Source of the DNA: Desulfonatronovibrio hydrogenovorans DSM 9292
GTDB lineage: Bacteria > Desulfobacterota > Desulfovibrionia > Desulfovibrionales > Desulfonatronovibrionaceae
Reading direction: 5' to 3'
NCBI RefSeq assembly: GCF_000686525.1
Contig: NZ_JMKT01000009.1
Span: 372,001 to 436,000 of the forward strand
DNA: 64,000 nt
The notes below the pieces were generated by a model. It had not been told where the DNA came from. It made no database searches and worked only from the letters and a program-made list of their open reading frames with translations. The position numbers were made by a program, and so were the translations under genes. Shown in pieces: positions 25,400-35,824 of the stretch (its first letter is position 1; every line of letters begins with the position of its first letter).

Positions 25400-26547
25400 T
25401 CATGCAGACTTTGCATGTACTTATAGTTGAAGATTCCCAGGATGATGTCCAGCTTGTCCTGCGGGCCCTGGAAAAAGGAGGCTACCAGCCTGTCTATGAA
25501 CGAGTGGAAACTGCTGAAGACTTGTCAAAAGCCCTGGACAAGTCCTGGGATCTGATCATTTCCGACCATGTCATGCCAAGACTCGATTCTTTCCAGGCCT
25601 TAAAAATACTCCAGCAGACCGGTCAGGATATTCCCTTCATCCTTGTCTCTGGCAGCATAGGAGAGGAAACCGCTGTCAAGGCCATGAGAAACGGGGTGAA
25701 TGACTATATCATGAAGGACAAGCTGGCCAGGCTGGTTCCGGCCATCCAGCGCGAACTAAGGGAGGCAGCCTTTCGAAAGGAAAGAAGAGAGGCCCTGCAG
25801 GACCTGATCAAGGCCAAGGAACAGGCTGAGGCAGCCAGTGCCGCCAAGACCACTTTTCTGGCCAATATGAGCCATGAAATCCGGACTCCGTTAAACGGGG
25901 TCATGGGCATGCTCCAGCTCATGCTGGACTCACCTGCATCAGAAGAACAGCGCGAATATCTGGAAATTGCCCTCAAGTCCTGTCGCAGGTTGACTGAACT
26001 CTTAAGCGATATAATTGACATTTCCAGGATTGAGGCAGGAAAAGTCCTGATCCGGCAGGAGCACTTCCAGATCAGAGACATCCTGACATCAACAGAAGAA
26101 CTGTTCCACCTTCTGGTCAGAGAAAAAGGAATTTCCCTGACTACCTTCTGCGACCCGAGGATCCCGGACTTCCTTCTGGGTGATGAACAGCGTTTAAGAC
26201 AAGTCATCTTCAACCTGACTGCCAATGCAGTCAAGTTCACTCAGCACGGCCAAATCAGCATCGAGGCCTATCCTTTGGTCACCCAGGACACTTCAAGATA
26301 CGGAGTCATCTTTTCTGTATCCGACACTGGCCCGGGGATTCCGGAAGACAAGCTGGAAACCATTTTGGATCCTTTTGTCCAGCTCAGCCAGGGGTTCACC
26401 CGCAAACACCAGGGTGCCGGACTGGGACTGGCCATTGTCCGCAACCTGGTCAAGCTCATGGATGGAGATATAGCTCTGCAAAGCAGACCAGACAAGGGAA
26501 CAACTGCTTTTTTCTGCGTTGTCCTGGCTAAACCTCCCCAGGACTGA
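25396..26547 (+). CDS. Receiver-histidine kinase hybrid
   Basis: A 383-residue cytoplasmic protein. An N-terminal receiver (phospho-acceptor Asp57 in LIISDHVMPRLD) is joined through a helical linker to a HisKA domain (His160 in ANMSHEIRTPLNGV) and a HATPase domain with NLTANAVKFTQ and GAGLGLAIV. In this layout the receiver controls the kinase, so it may take phosphate from the upstream kinase. Its start overlaps the response-regulator stop as ATGA. There is no output gene in the operon; the final target is unknown. Confidence 0.9.
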   Translation: MIMQTLHVLIVEDSQDDVQLVLRALEKGGYQPVYERVETAEDLSKALDKSWDLIISDHVMPRLDSFQALKILQQTGQDIPFILVSGSIGEETAVKAMRNGVNDYIMKDKLARLVPAIQRELREAAFRKERREALQDLIKAKEQAEAASAAKTTFLANMSHEIRTPLNGVMGMLQLMLDSPASEEQREYLEIALKSCRRLTELLSDIIDISRIEAGKVLIRQEHFQIRDILTSTEELFHLLVREKGISLTTFCDPRIPDFLLGDEQRLRQVIFNLTANAVKFTQHGQISIEAYPLVTQDTSRYGVIFSVSDTGPGIPEDKLETILDPFVQLSQGFTRKHQGAGLGLAIVRNLVKLMDGDIALQSRPDKGTTAFFCVVLAKPPQD

Positions 26548-26681
26548 GGGCCCTGCCCGGACCTGACCTTTGTCCTTAATACAATGCCCCGGCCCAGTGG
26601 TTTAAGTTGATCATTGACAGGGCCTTTGGGAAAAAGCACAATATTTTCTGCTAAATAACCTTTAACAGCCAGGAACAGGTC

Positions 26682-27824
26682 ATGATTTCTGAAAGATGTT
26701 CAGTGCTGAAACCATTTTATGTCATGGAAATCCTTGAACGGGCCAAAGAGCTGGAACGGTCTGGAAGGCAGATCATTCACCTGGAAATCGGTGAACCAGA
26801 CTTCGACACTCCGGAATGTGTGAAAAAGGCTGCCATTCAAGCCATTGAGCAGGGGTTGACCCACTACACCCACAGTCTGGGAATCCCTGAACTCAGACAG
26901 GCGGTCTGCCGCCACTATAAACGAACCTACAATGTAACCATAGATCCTGACCAGGTCCTGGTCACATCCGGTACATCTCCGGCCATGTTCATGGTTTTCT
27001 CAGCCCTGCTCCACCCCGGAGACCAGGTCATCATGTCTGATCCCCACTATGCCTGCTATCCGGGTTTCATCTGCTTTGCCGGCGGGGAACCGGTTAAGAT
27101 AAGGGTCCGGGAGGAGACCGGGTTTCAGCTTTCCAGGGAAGAGGTCCAGAAACATATCACTTCCAGGACCAAGGGGATCTTTATTAACTCACCCTGTAAT
27201 CCAACCGGCAATGTCACCCCGCCGGAAATCCTCCAGGAACTGGCTCAACTGGGACCATGCATAATTTCCGATGAAATATACCACGGACTGGTCTACGAAG
27301 GAAAAGAACATTCCATCCTGGAATTCACTGATAACGCCTTTGTTCTGAACGGTTTTTCCAAGTCATATGCCATGACCGGATGGAGGCTGGGGTATGTAAT
27401 CGCGCCCAAGTCCTTTGTCCGGAGCCTGCAGATCGTTCACCAGAATTTTTTCATATCAGCCAATTCCGTGGCCCAGTGGGCAGGGGTGGCAGCCCTGGAC
27501 CAGGCCGGACCGGACGTTGCCCGGATGAGGGGGATTTACAATGAAAGGCGGAAATATCTGCTCAAAAGACTGACCAGCATGGGCTTTGGAGTGACTGTAA
27601 AGCCTACCGGAGCCTTTTACGTGCTGGCCAATGCGGAATTCTTGTCCAAAAATTCCTATGACCTGGCCTTTGACATCCTGGAAAAGGCCGGTGTGGGTGT
27701 GGCCCCTGGGATCGACTTTGGCCAGGGAGCCCAGGGATACCTGCGTTTTTCCTATGCATCCTCCCTGGAGAATATAAAAGCCGGCATGGACCGGCTGGAG
27801 GAATATGTTCAGGACATGAAATAA
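26682..27824 (+). CDS. Class I/II PLP aminotransferase (aspartate-type)
   Basis: A 380-residue fold-type I enzyme. PLP lysine Lys227 lies in NGFSKSYAMTGWRLGY; Asp197 (IISDEIYHG) and the NSPCNPTGN loop hold the cofactor and substrate. Close in outline to the AspC/alanine aminotransferase group of anaerobes. It moves amino groups between amino acids and 2-oxo acids; substrate not determined. It lies alone, convergent with recR. Confidence 0.9.
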   Translation: MISERCSVLKPFYVMEILERAKELERSGRQIIHLEIGEPDFDTPECVKKAAIQAIEQGLTHYTHSLGIPELRQAVCRHYKRTYNVTIDPDQVLVTSGTSPAMFMVFSALLHPGDQVIMSDPHYACYPGFICFAGGEPVKIRVREETGFQLSREEVQKHITSRTKGIFINSPCNPTGNVTPPEILQELAQLGPCIISDEIYHGLVYEGKEHSILEFTDNAFVLNGFSKSYAMTGWRLGYVIAPKSFVRSLQIVHQNFFISANSVAQWAGVAALDQAGPDVARMRGIYNERRKYLLKRLTSMGFGVTVKPTGAFYVLANAEFLSKNSYDLAFDILEKAGVGVAPGIDFGQGAQGYLRFSYASSLENIKAGMDRLEEYVQDMK

Positions 27825-27954
27825 GGGCTGGAAAGTGACCTGTGATAAATAGCAGAAACCTGTCCACACCCCTGTATTCGTGTCCTGGTTATGCCCCGGG
27901 GGAATATCCATCCCAGCCAGCCCGCATAATAAAGGCTGTCTTGCCGGACAGGAC

Positions 27955-28560
27955 TCAGATGCTCTGCCTGTAACGCATGGACTGCTTCAGGGTTTCCTTG
28001 TCCATGAACTTGAGATCCGATCCCAGAGGGATGCCCTGGGCAAGGCGGGTCAAGGTCAGCCCGGAAAACTCCCTGGCCACCATGTTCTTGATATAGGACC
28101 CGGTGGTTTCGGCCTCCAGAGTTGTCCCCAGGGCCAGGATCACTTCCTGTACCCGGCCATTGCCCAGCTTTTTCCTGAGCCTGTCAAACTCCAGAGAACA
28201 TGAGTCAATGCCGTCCAGCGGAGACAGGAGTCCCCCCAGGATCAGATACCTGCCCCGGAAAAATCCTGACTCCTCCATCACCAGCAGACTGTCCCATTCA
28301 GAAACCACGCACAGTTTGGAATCATCCCTCAAAGGGTCAGCGCATATCTCGCAGGGATCACTGTCTGCCAGGCCTGCACAGCCTGAACAGATGCAGAGCT
28401 TTTCCCTGAGATCCAGGATGCACCTTCCCAGGTTTCCGGCCTTTTCCTGGGGCCACTTGAGAATGGTCATGGCCATGCGCAGGGCGCTCTTGGGACCGAT
28501 TCCGGGCAGGGCGGACAACTGGTCCACCAGCTGCTGAAGGGGTAAAGGAAGCTTGCTCAA
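27955..28560 (-). CDS. recR: Recombination protein RecR
   Basis: A 201-residue protein of exact family length. An N-terminal helix-hairpin-helix (LSALPGIGPKSALRMA), the zinc finger (CICSGCAGLADSDPCEIC) and the Toprim domain (LCVVSEWDSLLVMEE) are in order. RecR loads RecA with RecO at gapped DNA. The start is a TTG with AGGAGG seven bases upstream; the first residues fit the family. It is last of the conserved dnaX-ybaB-recR order. Confidence 0.96.
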   Translation of the reverse strand: MSKLPLPLQQLVDQLSALPGIGPKSALRMAMTILKWPQEKAGNLGRCILDLREKLCICSGCAGLADSDPCEICADPLRDDSKLCVVSEWDSLLVMEESGFFRGRYLILGGLLSPLDGIDSCSLEFDRLRKKLGNGRVQEVILALGTTLEAETTGSYIKNMVAREFSGLTLTRLAQGIPLGSDLKFMDKETLKQSMRYRQSI

Positions 28561-28595
28561 CTATCCTCCTGCTTTTTTTATTCAGAAAAAAATAC

Positions 28596-28901
28596 TTAGA
28601 ACAGGCCCGGAATCTTCATGCCGCCGGTTAACTGGGCCATCTCAGCCTGGACCATGTCCTTGGCTCTTTTCAGGGCATCATTGGTTGCAGCCAGAATGAG
28701 ATCCTGGAGCATTTCTACGTCTTCAGGGTCCACCACGTCTTTTTCAATCCTGATCTCAGCTATTTCCTGGGCTCCGGTGGCCTTGACCGTGACCATGCCG
28801 CCGCCTGAACTGGCCTCCACAGTCTTGCTGTTCAGTTCTTCCTGCATTTTGGCCATTTTCTTCTGCATCATCTGCGCCTGTCTTACCAGATCGTTCATCA
28901 T
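28596..28901 (-). CDS. ybaB: YbaB/EbfC family nucleoid-associated protein
   Basis: A 101-residue protein of normal length. The N-terminal methionine-rich helix (VRQAQMMQKKMAKMQEEL) and the ATGAQEIAEIRIEKDVVD strand block are typical. It is a DNA-binding dimer found between dnaX and recR in most bacteria. GGAG precedes tandem ATG codons. Confidence 0.95.
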   Translation of the reverse strand: MMNDLVRQAQMMQKKMAKMQEELNSKTVEASSGGGMVTVKATGAQEIAEIRIEKDVVDPEDVEMLQDLILAATNDALKRAKDMVQAEMAQLTGGMKIPGLF

Positions 28902-28965
28902 TACTCTTTTCTCCTTATCGTTGATTGGATATTTTATTCATTCCCCGGTCCGGACTTCAGCCTGG

Positions 28966-30591
28966 TCATTCATTTCCAGGAAAACCAGGCCTGTCCTGAA
29001 CTTTTTTGATCTCCAGCACCCTGGCATCAAAGTCCTTGATTATCTTCTGAACCACCGGGTGATTCATGGCTTCGTCCCTGAAGGCTGAATTGCTTTTGGA
29101 GCCATTGCTGACAAACTCCACCCTGAGTCCCGGTCCGAAATACTCCTCAGCCAGTCTGGAGATTATTTTTCTGCGCCCGTTTTTCTGGATGGAATCAAAA
29201 ATAAAGTCCTGCCCGCAGATCAGGACCAGGGTCTGGTCCTGTTTCCGGCCTGTGCAGTTCCCCAGCATCCTGATCAAGGACTCGTCAGCATCAGGGCTTT
29301 TCCGGCAGAATTCAATAAACCCGGCCCAGTCCAGATCTTTGGCCGGGACTGACTCCCGGTTCTCAGGGCCTGAGGTCTTTTTAGGCTGATCTTTCAGTTT
29401 CCGGGCTGGAGCCGGGCTTTTTTTTTCTGCCCTCCCTGCCTGAACAGATGTTTTTTTTGACTCAGAGGACTTGATCTGGACCTGTTCAACCGGAAGCAGA
29501 TCAGGCAGATAAGCCAGGTTGAAAAAAAGAAGCTCCAGAGAAAGAGACGGTTCATGACTTCTAAGGATATTCTTCTGTTCCTCAATAACCATCTGCCAGC
29601 CAGCATGAATCCTTGGTGCTGGCATTTTCCCGGACATTTCCAGCCAGAATTCAAACTCCTCCAGGGGAAGGTCCAGAATCTCCCTGGCGGCCTGGCCGCA
29701 CTGGGAGATCAGAAAAAGATTTCTCCAGCAGGATGCAAATTCCTGGAGAAAAAAACCGATATCCAGCCCCTGTTCAAGAACCAGGCTTATTCCTTTATGG
29801 ATTTCCACCAGGTCCCTGTCCAGGATGGACTGGAAAAAAGCTGAATAAACTTCGTGCCCGGCAAGGCCCAGGACCTCCCGGACCGATCCTGAGTCCAGTC
29901 TGTCTCCGCCCAGGGCCATGACCTGACCAAGGATGGACATGGAGTCACGCACACTGCCGGCACCCCTTGCAGCCACCAGCCGGACAGCTTCACTGTCGTA
30001 TTCAAGCCCTTCTTTTTCCAGGACCTGCTGGAGATGAGCAGTAAGCTCTTCCAGACCGACCATCTTGAATACATAATGCTGGCAGCGGCTGACCACAGTA
30101 GCAGGAAACTTTTCCGGAGCTGTAGTAGCCATAATAAACACGCAATGCCTGGGGGGTTCCTCCAGGGTCTTTAAAAGAGCATTAAAAGCAGCAGTGGACA
30201 GCATGTGGGCCTCATCAATGATGATCACCTTGTACCGCCCGCTCATGGGAACGTACACTGCATCTTCCCTGAGCCTGCGCACATTGTCCACCCCGGTATG
30301 GGAGGCTCCGTCTATTTCCATGACATCCGGAAACACTCCCCTGGTGATCTGCTGACAGCTGGAGCACTGGTTACAGGGCTCAAGTCCGGGGCCATTGAGG
30401 CAGTTGATGGCCTTGGCCATGATCCTGGCTGTAGTGGTTTTGCCTACTCCCCTGGTCCCGCTGAACAGATAGGCACTGGCAGGAGAATCCTGCTGGGAAG
30501 CCCTGGACAGAATCTTTTTGATAAAATCCTGTCCAATGATCTCCCCAAAGGTCTGGGGTCTGTACTTTGCAGTCAAGCCTGCTCTGGCCAT
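28966..30591 (-). CDS. dnaX: DNA polymerase III subunits gamma/tau
   Basis: A 541-residue clamp-loader ATPase. It starts LTAKYRPQTFGEIIGQD, has Walker A GTRGVGKTT (about 46-54), the zinc cysteines of CNQCSSCQQI, Walker B IIDEAHML and the SRC motif in VVSRCQHY. The C-terminal tau-like part (from about 370) is Lys/Pro-rich then globular. It drives loading of the sliding clamp with HolA and HolB. No obvious frameshift site was searched successfully for a short gamma product. Confidence 0.95.
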   Translation of the reverse strand: MARAGLTAKYRPQTFGEIIGQDFIKKILSRASQQDSPASAYLFSGTRGVGKTTTARIMAKAINCLNGPGLEPCNQCSSCQQITRGVFPDVMEIDGASHTGVDNVRRLREDAVYVPMSGRYKVIIIDEAHMLSTAAFNALLKTLEEPPRHCVFIMATTAPEKFPATVVSRCQHYVFKMVGLEELTAHLQQVLEKEGLEYDSEAVRLVAARGAGSVRDSMSILGQVMALGGDRLDSGSVREVLGLAGHEVYSAFFQSILDRDLVEIHKGISLVLEQGLDIGFFLQEFASCWRNLFLISQCGQAAREILDLPLEEFEFWLEMSGKMPAPRIHAGWQMVIEEQKNILRSHEPSLSLELLFFNLAYLPDLLPVEQVQIKSSESKKTSVQAGRAEKKSPAPARKLKDQPKKTSGPENRESVPAKDLDWAGFIEFCRKSPDADESLIRMLGNCTGRKQDQTLVLICGQDFIFDSIQKNGRRKIISRLAEEYFGPGLRVEFVSNGSKSNSAFRDEAMNHPVVQKIIKDFDARVLEIKKVQDRPGFPGNE

Positions 30592-30863
30592 AGTCTAGTC
30601 AGCTCCGGTGGTGCATATGGTTCATGCCGGGATCATGCCCGGGCCGATGCAGCCTCATTATGTCTTTGGGTCCGAGTTTTGCTGTCCAATGTTCTAAAAC
30701 CGGTCAATGAACATCGAATCAGTCTAAAGTCAACCAGCCTCTCCTGTATCTAAACCAGCTTTGAAAGGCGGCCAGGTCGGGCCAGCCTGAACAGGGCAGA
30801 CAGGCAAAGACCTGCCTGCAGGGGCCGGGCAAGAACCGAGGTTCCTGCCCTGTCCGAATCTGA

Positions 30864-31787
30864 TCATATCTTATAATTGGTCAGCCAGCCAGCATACTTG
30901 AGGTTGTCGCCGTGCACTACTTTGAAATACTCACTCTGAAAAAGCAGGCTGGTCGGACCGGCCTGGCCTGCCCCGATTATCCTCCGGTCAACTTCCCGAA
31001 TAGGGGTCACCTCTGCTGCAGTGCCGCAGAAAAAGGCCTCATCAGCCATATACAGCTCATCTCTGGTAAATCGCTGTTCAGTCACCTGATAGCCCATATC
31101 CCGGGCCAGGGTGATCAGAGAATCCCGGGTGATTCCTCCCAGGATGGGTCCCAAAGGAGGTGTCTTGAGTTTGCTGTTCTTGATGATGAATATATTTTCA
31201 CCGGTGGCTTCGGCAACATAGCCGTCAACATCCAGCATCAAAGCTTCGTCATACCCGTCAGCCACAGCCTCGCGCTTGGCCAGGACCGAATTGACGTAAT
31301 TGCCGGCAACCTTGGCCTTGGTCATCATAACGTTTACATGATGCCTGGTGAAACTGGACGTCCGGATCCTTATCCCTTTTTTCAGGGCCTCTTCCCCAAG
31401 ATAGGCTCCCCATGGCCAGGTTGCAATCATGACCCGGACCGGATTCTTGCCTGGATGAACCCCCATGACCCCGTCGCCGATAAAGGCCAGGGGCCTTATG
31501 TAACCTTGATCAAGCTTGTTGACCTTAAGGGTTTCAATGATGGCCCTGGAAATCTCCTCTTTAGTATAGGGAATCTCCATTTCCACAGTTCTGGCTGAGC
31601 CGAAAAAACGCTCAACATGCTCTTCCAGACGAAATATTGCTGATGATCCATCCTTGCACTTGTAGCACCTGATGCCTTCAAAAACAGCCACCCCATAGTG
31701 CAGAGTGTGGGTCAGGACATGAACATTGGCTTCGTCCCATGGAACAAGTTTTCCATCGAACCATATCTTTTCCGCTTTCTGAACCAT
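30864..31787 (-). CDS. ilvE: Branched-chain amino acid aminotransferase
   Basis: A 307-residue fold-type IV PLP enzyme of family length. [11 protein letters not shown], the lysine-bearing block [19 protein letters not shown] and [12 protein letters not shown] are the characteristic segments. It performs the last step of leucine, isoleucine and valine synthesis. AAGGAGG precedes the ATG. The 272 bases up to dnaX show nothing assignable. Confidence 0.95.
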   Translation of the reverse strand: MVQKAEKIWFDGKLVPWDEANVHVLTHTLHYGVAVFEGIRCYKCKDGSSAIFRLEEHVERFFGSARTVEMEIPYTKEEISRAIIETLKVNKLDQGYIRPLAFIGDGVMGVHPGKNPVRVMIATWPWGAYLGEEALKKGIRIRTSSFTRHHVNVMMTKAKVAGNYVNSVLAKREAVADGYDEALMLDVDGYVAEATGENIFIIKNSKLKTPPLGPILGGITRDSLITLARDMGYQVTEQRFTRDELYMADEAFFCGTAAEVTPIREVDRRIIGAGQAGPTSLLFQSEYFKVVHGDNLKYAGWLTNYKI

Positions 31788-31821
31788 ACTTCCTCCTTAG
31801 ATTTGTGAACAACGCCGTAGA

Positions 31822-33135
31822 TCAACTATGACTGGACCGGAAAACAAGCCGCAAAGGAGTCATGTCCAGCCTGAACAACTTTCTGATCTGTTTTTCCAGA
31901 TATTTTTTATAGGATGGCTTGAGCAGCTCCGGATTATTGACAAAAAAGACAAACTCCGGAGGATTGCTTGAGGCCTGGGTCAGATAGTAGATCTTGGCCC
32001 GCCTGCCTTTGACCAGAGGGGGCTGATGCCTGGAAGTAGCCTCCTTAACCAGCCTGTTGAGTTCTCCTGTCCCTACCCTTATCTGGCACTGCTTCCAGAG
32101 TTTTTCAGCCAGAGGAATCATTCCCCCCAGCCCGGCCCTGGTCACGGCAGAAGTATAGACCACAGGCGCATGGGAGCAGAATCCAAGCTCGTGCTTGAAG
32201 ACCTCCCTGAGCTTTCCCTGCTCAGACCTGGGGACTAAGTCCATCTTGTTTACAAGGACAATAAACGGAGTCTTTTCCCTGTCCAGAAAGGCCAGGAGCT
32301 TTTTATCCTGGGCAACCACCCTGCTCAGGGCGTCCAGGACCAGAAAAACCACATCTGATCGCTTGCTGCTTTTAAGGGCGCTAAGTACGCTGAATCTTTC
32401 CAGGTCATCACTTATGGTGGTCCTGCGCCGGACTCCGGCTGTGTCAATAAAGGTATATTTCCGGTCATTTCTTTCCACGGTAACGTCCACGCAGTCCCGG
32501 GTGGTCCCGGCAGTGGAGCTGACCATGACCCGGCATTCACCGGATACTGCGTTGAGCAGGGAGGACTTGCCGACATTGGGCCGCCCCAGAAAAGAAAGCT
32601 TCAATCCCTTGTTTTTTTCCTGATCTTCAGAAGGACCAGTCTGAGGCAGTTTGGCCAGGATGTCATCCAGAAGGCCTGAGATATTATGACCATGGGCAGC
32701 AGAAACCGTAGTCAGATCAAGTCCCAGAGAATAAAAATCCGCTGCAGCCAGCGGGCTTTTTTCGCTTCCGTCCACCTTGTTTACTGCCAGATGAACCGGC
32801 TTGTTGCTCTGCCTGAGCATCTCAGCCAGCTGCTCATCCAGTCTTAACAATCCCTGACGGCCGTCCACAACCAGAAGAATCAGATCAGCAGCTTCTATGG
32901 CCTCTTCCACCTGGCTGAATATCTCTTTTTCCACCTCATCCCGGTTGTCCAGGACCAGGCCACCCGTATCAACCAGGGCGAACATCCGGTCATCAGACCT
33001 GACCACTCCGTACAGCCTGTCCCTGGTTACTCCGGGCCGATCATGAGTCAGGGCCTTGTTCTTCCTGATCAGACGGTTGAACAGGGTCGATTTGCCCACA
33101 TTGGGTCTTCCGGCAATAACTACGTATGGAAGCAT
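31822..33135 (-). CDS. der: Ribosome biogenesis GTPase Der (EngA)
   Basis: A 437-residue protein with two tandem GTPase domains. Each begins GRPNVGKS (near residues 8 and 184), with DTGG and DTAG switch II motifs and NKVD and NKMD specificity motifs, followed by the KH-like C-terminal domain. Der acts in 50S subunit assembly. Its start lies about 30 bases past the mtnA stop, so they may be one operon with gatB. Confidence 0.96.
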   Translation of the reverse strand: MLPYVVIAGRPNVGKSTLFNRLIRKNKALTHDRPGVTRDRLYGVVRSDDRMFALVDTGGLVLDNRDEVEKEIFSQVEEAIEAADLILLVVDGRQGLLRLDEQLAEMLRQSNKPVHLAVNKVDGSEKSPLAAADFYSLGLDLTTVSAAHGHNISGLLDDILAKLPQTGPSEDQEKNKGLKLSFLGRPNVGKSSLLNAVSGECRVMVSSTAGTTRDCVDVTVERNDRKYTFIDTAGVRRRTTISDDLERFSVLSALKSSKRSDVVFLVLDALSRVVAQDKKLLAFLDREKTPFIVLVNKMDLVPRSEQGKLREVFKHELGFCSHAPVVYTSAVTRAGLGGMIPLAEKLWKQCQIRVGTGELNRLVKEATSRHQPPLVKGRRAKIYYLTQASSNPPEFVFFVNNPELLKPSYKKYLEKQIRKLFRLDMTPLRLVFRSSHS

Positions 33136-33167
33136 GTATTTCTTCAGGATTAAGATTTTGGAAAAGA

Positions 33168-34205
33168 CTAAGGCTGCGCCATTATGGCCCTGATGGAGTC
33201 CTGACAGGGCTTTTCAATGATTCCCTTTTCCGTGATGATGCCGGTGATGAGTCCGGCTGGAGTAATGTCAAAAGCCAGGTTGAACACCTCCACCTCATTG
33301 GGAATAATGGAAATTTTGTTGATGTATTTTACTTCGTCGGGTGTCCGGTCTTCAATTGGTATCTGGTCTCCTGAAGAAGTTTCAAGATCAAAGGTGGAGA
33401 ACGGAGCAGCAACATAAAAGGGTATATTGTGTCTGGCAGCTGCCAGGGCCACGCCATAGGTTCCGATCTTATTGGCCACATCTCCGTTGGCTGCGATGCG
33501 GTCCGCACCCACCACCACCTTGTTCACCAGTCCCTTGCTCATAAGCAGACCGCAGGCATTGTCGCAGGCAACCTTGACCTTTATCCCGTCCTTGAGAAGC
33601 TCGTAAGCTGTCAGCCTGGCCCCCTGTAAAAACGGCCTGGTTTCATTGGCAATGACCAGGATGTCCTTGCCCTGCTCCACAGCTGCCCTGACAACCCCCA
33701 GAGCTGTTCCATATCCACCTGTGGCCAGCGCACCTGCATTACAGTGGGTCATGACGGAATCGCCGTCCTCCAGAACCGTCCGACCCTGCCTTCCAATGGC
33801 CCGGTTGATCAGGATGTCCTGTTCATGCAGATGAAGGGCCTGTTCCAGCCAGAACCCGGCCAGATCCGGGCCAGATGAAAACTCGGCTTTTCCGGCCAGA
33901 TCCTGCATAACCTGGACCGCCCAGGCCAGATTGGCCGCAGTGGGCCTGGCAGAGGCCAGAAGAGACAGGTTGCGGTTCAATTTATCCTGCCAGTCTTTTC
34001 CAGAGCCCGACTCCAGGGCAGCCAGGACGCATCCGTAGGCAGCAGTGACCCCGATGGCCGGAGCTCCCCGGACCACCATGGTCTGCAGGGCGTACACAAT
34101 ATCCGAAGTGTCTTGGCATTCAAACCACTCTTCCTTTAAGGGCAGAAGCCTCTGATCCAGAAGGATGAGCCTGTTTTTTTCTTTGGAAAAATAAATATGT
34201 TCCAT
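33168..34205 (-). CDS. mtnA: S-methyl-5-thioribose-1-phosphate isomerase
   Basis: A 345-residue protein of the usual MtnA length. [15 protein letters not shown], Cys155 in [19 protein letters not shown] and Asp235 in [12 protein letters not shown] are the active-site blocks. It interconverts methylthioribose-1-phosphate and methylthioribulose-1-phosphate in methionine salvage or disposal of 5'-methylthioadenosine. No other mtn gene is adjacent. It starts four bases after the gatB stop codon. Confidence 0.94.
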   Translation of the reverse strand: MEHIYFSKEKNRLILLDQRLLPLKEEWFECQDTSDIVYALQTMVVRGAPAIGVTAAYGCVLAALESGSGKDWQDKLNRNLSLLASARPTAANLAWAVQVMQDLAGKAEFSSGPDLAGFWLEQALHLHEQDILINRAIGRQGRTVLEDGDSVMTHCNAGALATGGYGTALGVVRAAVEQGKDILVIANETRPFLQGARLTAYELLKDGIKVKVACDNACGLLMSKGLVNKVVVGADRIAANGDVANKIGTYGVALAAARHNIPFYVAAPFSTFDLETSSGDQIPIEDRTPDEVKYINKISIIPNEVEVFNLAFDITPAGLITGIITEKGIIEKPCQDSIRAIMAQP

Positions 34206-34209
34206 CAGG

Positions 34210-35640
34210 CTAGTCCAGCTTGTGCTTGAGGATCTGGTTGACCAGACCGGGATTGGCCTGTCCTCTGGTCTGCTTCATGATCCGGCCCACAAAAAAGCCC
34301 AGAAGTTTTTTCTGACCTTCTCTGTATCTCTGCACTTCGTCAGGACAGGACTTGAGAACATCATCCACAATAGCTTCCAGGGCAGATTCATCTGAAATCT
34401 GCACCAGTCCTTTTTTCTCCACCACTTCTTCCGGATGGGTTCCTTTTTCAAAGACCTCGGCAAAAACAGTCTTGGCCATTTTACCGCTGATCTTCTCATC
34501 ATCCACCATGCGCACCAGGCAGGCAAGATACTCCGGATTAACAGCGGCCTCAAAAACTGACTGGCCGGTATCATTAAGCTTGCCCAGAAGCTCCCCGGTT
34601 ATCCAGTTGCAGATCTTTCTGGGCTGATGATAAAAGGAAAGGGCTTGTTCATAAAAGTCAGCCAGATCCTTTTCCGAGGTCAGTACCACTGCATCGGGTT
34701 CAGACAGTTTGAACTCACTGACAAACCTGACCTGTCTGGCATGGGGAAGTTCGGGCAGGTCGGACTGCAGCTCTTTGATCCACTGCTGGTCCAGGACCAG
34801 AGGGACCAGGTCCGGATCCGGAAAATACCGGTAGTCGTGAGCCTCTTCCTTGCCGCGCATGGATCTGGTCACGCCTTTATCCACATCAAAGAGCCTGGTT
34901 TCCTGGACCACATCCTCGCCGTCCTCCAGCAGGTCCCCCTGTCTGGAAATCTCGTACTCCAATGCCTTTTGCACATGGCGAAAGGAATTGAGGTTTTTTA
35001 TTTCAGTCCTTGTGCCCAGTTCCTCTTGCCCTTTTGGTCTAAGCGATACATTGGCATCGCACCTGAAACTGCCCTCTTCCATATTGCCGTCACAAATATC
35101 CAGGTAAAGCAGGATCCCGCGCAGGGCCTTTAAATAGGCCACAGCCTCCTGAGAACTCCTTAAATCCGGCTCTGACACTATTTCCAGCAGTGGAACACCG
35201 GTCCTGTTGAGATCCACATAGCTCACATTTTCGGTTGGAGAATGAATGGATTTTCCTGCATCCTCTTCCATGTGGATCCTGGTTACACCGATTTCCTTTT
35301 CTCCCTGAGATGTGAGGATGGTTATCCTGCCGTGTTCAGCCAGGGGTTGTTCATACTGGGATATCTGGTATCCCTTGGGAAGGTCGGGGTAGAAGTAGTT
35401 TTTCCTGGCAAATATGGATCGTTCATTGATCCTGCAGTCAATGGCCAGGGCCATTCTGACTCCGTACTCCACTGCCCTTTTGTTAAGCACAGGCAGAACA
35501 CCGGGCATGCCGCAACATACCGGGCAGGTATTTTCATTGGGCTCCTGTCCGAACTTTGTCGAACAGGAACAAAATATCTTGGATCTGGTCTTGAGCTGGG
35601 CATGCACCTCAAGGCCGATTACCGTCTCATATGCCTTCAT
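34210..35640 (-). CDS. gatB: Aspartyl/glutamyl-tRNA(Asn/Gln) amidotransferase subunit B
   Basis: A 476-residue protein. [33 protein letters not shown] and EEDAGKS mark the GatB kinase-like core; the C-terminal YqeY/tail domain ends [15 protein letters not shown]. GatB activates misacylated Glu- or Asp-tRNA for transamidation with GatA and GatC, which are not in this window. I start at the ATG at 35640 with GGAGAG upstream; the TTG just before it is in frame. Confidence 0.95.
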   Translation of the reverse strand: MKAYETVIGLEVHAQLKTRSKIFCSCSTKFGQEPNENTCPVCCGMPGVLPVLNKRAVEYGVRMALAIDCRINERSIFARKNYFYPDLPKGYQISQYEQPLAEHGRITILTSQGEKEIGVTRIHMEEDAGKSIHSPTENVSYVDLNRTGVPLLEIVSEPDLRSSQEAVAYLKALRGILLYLDICDGNMEEGSFRCDANVSLRPKGQEELGTRTEIKNLNSFRHVQKALEYEISRQGDLLEDGEDVVQETRLFDVDKGVTRSMRGKEEAHDYRYFPDPDLVPLVLDQQWIKELQSDLPELPHARQVRFVSEFKLSEPDAVVLTSEKDLADFYEQALSFYHQPRKICNWITGELLGKLNDTGQSVFEAAVNPEYLACLVRMVDDEKISGKMAKTVFAEVFEKGTHPEEVVEKKGLVQISDESALEAIVDDVLKSCPDEVQRYREGQKKLLGFFVGRIMKQTRGQANPGLVNQILKHKLD

Positions 35641-35741
35641 CAATAACTCTCCGATGAATTAACGAAAAATATATTCTAATCTGTCAATTTACCTCAGCCT
35701 GGCCGGGAAGTCAAAAACAAGTCTGCCTGGAACAGCCCTAT

Positions 35742-35772
35742 TTAAGACTTAAAGAAAAACCATTTGTCTTAA
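35742..35772. promoter_or_regulatory. Inverted repeat between gatB and the epimerase gene
   Basis: TTAAGAC (35742-35748) and GTCTTAA (35766-35772), separated by 17 bases, lie about 50 bases before the epimerase start in the divergent region. Could be an operator or part of a leader hairpin. Confidence 0.3.
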
Positions 35773-35824
35773 GATCCCAAAAAAAGTATTGGCCCAGATG
35801 AACTTGCATCACAAGGAGTACTCA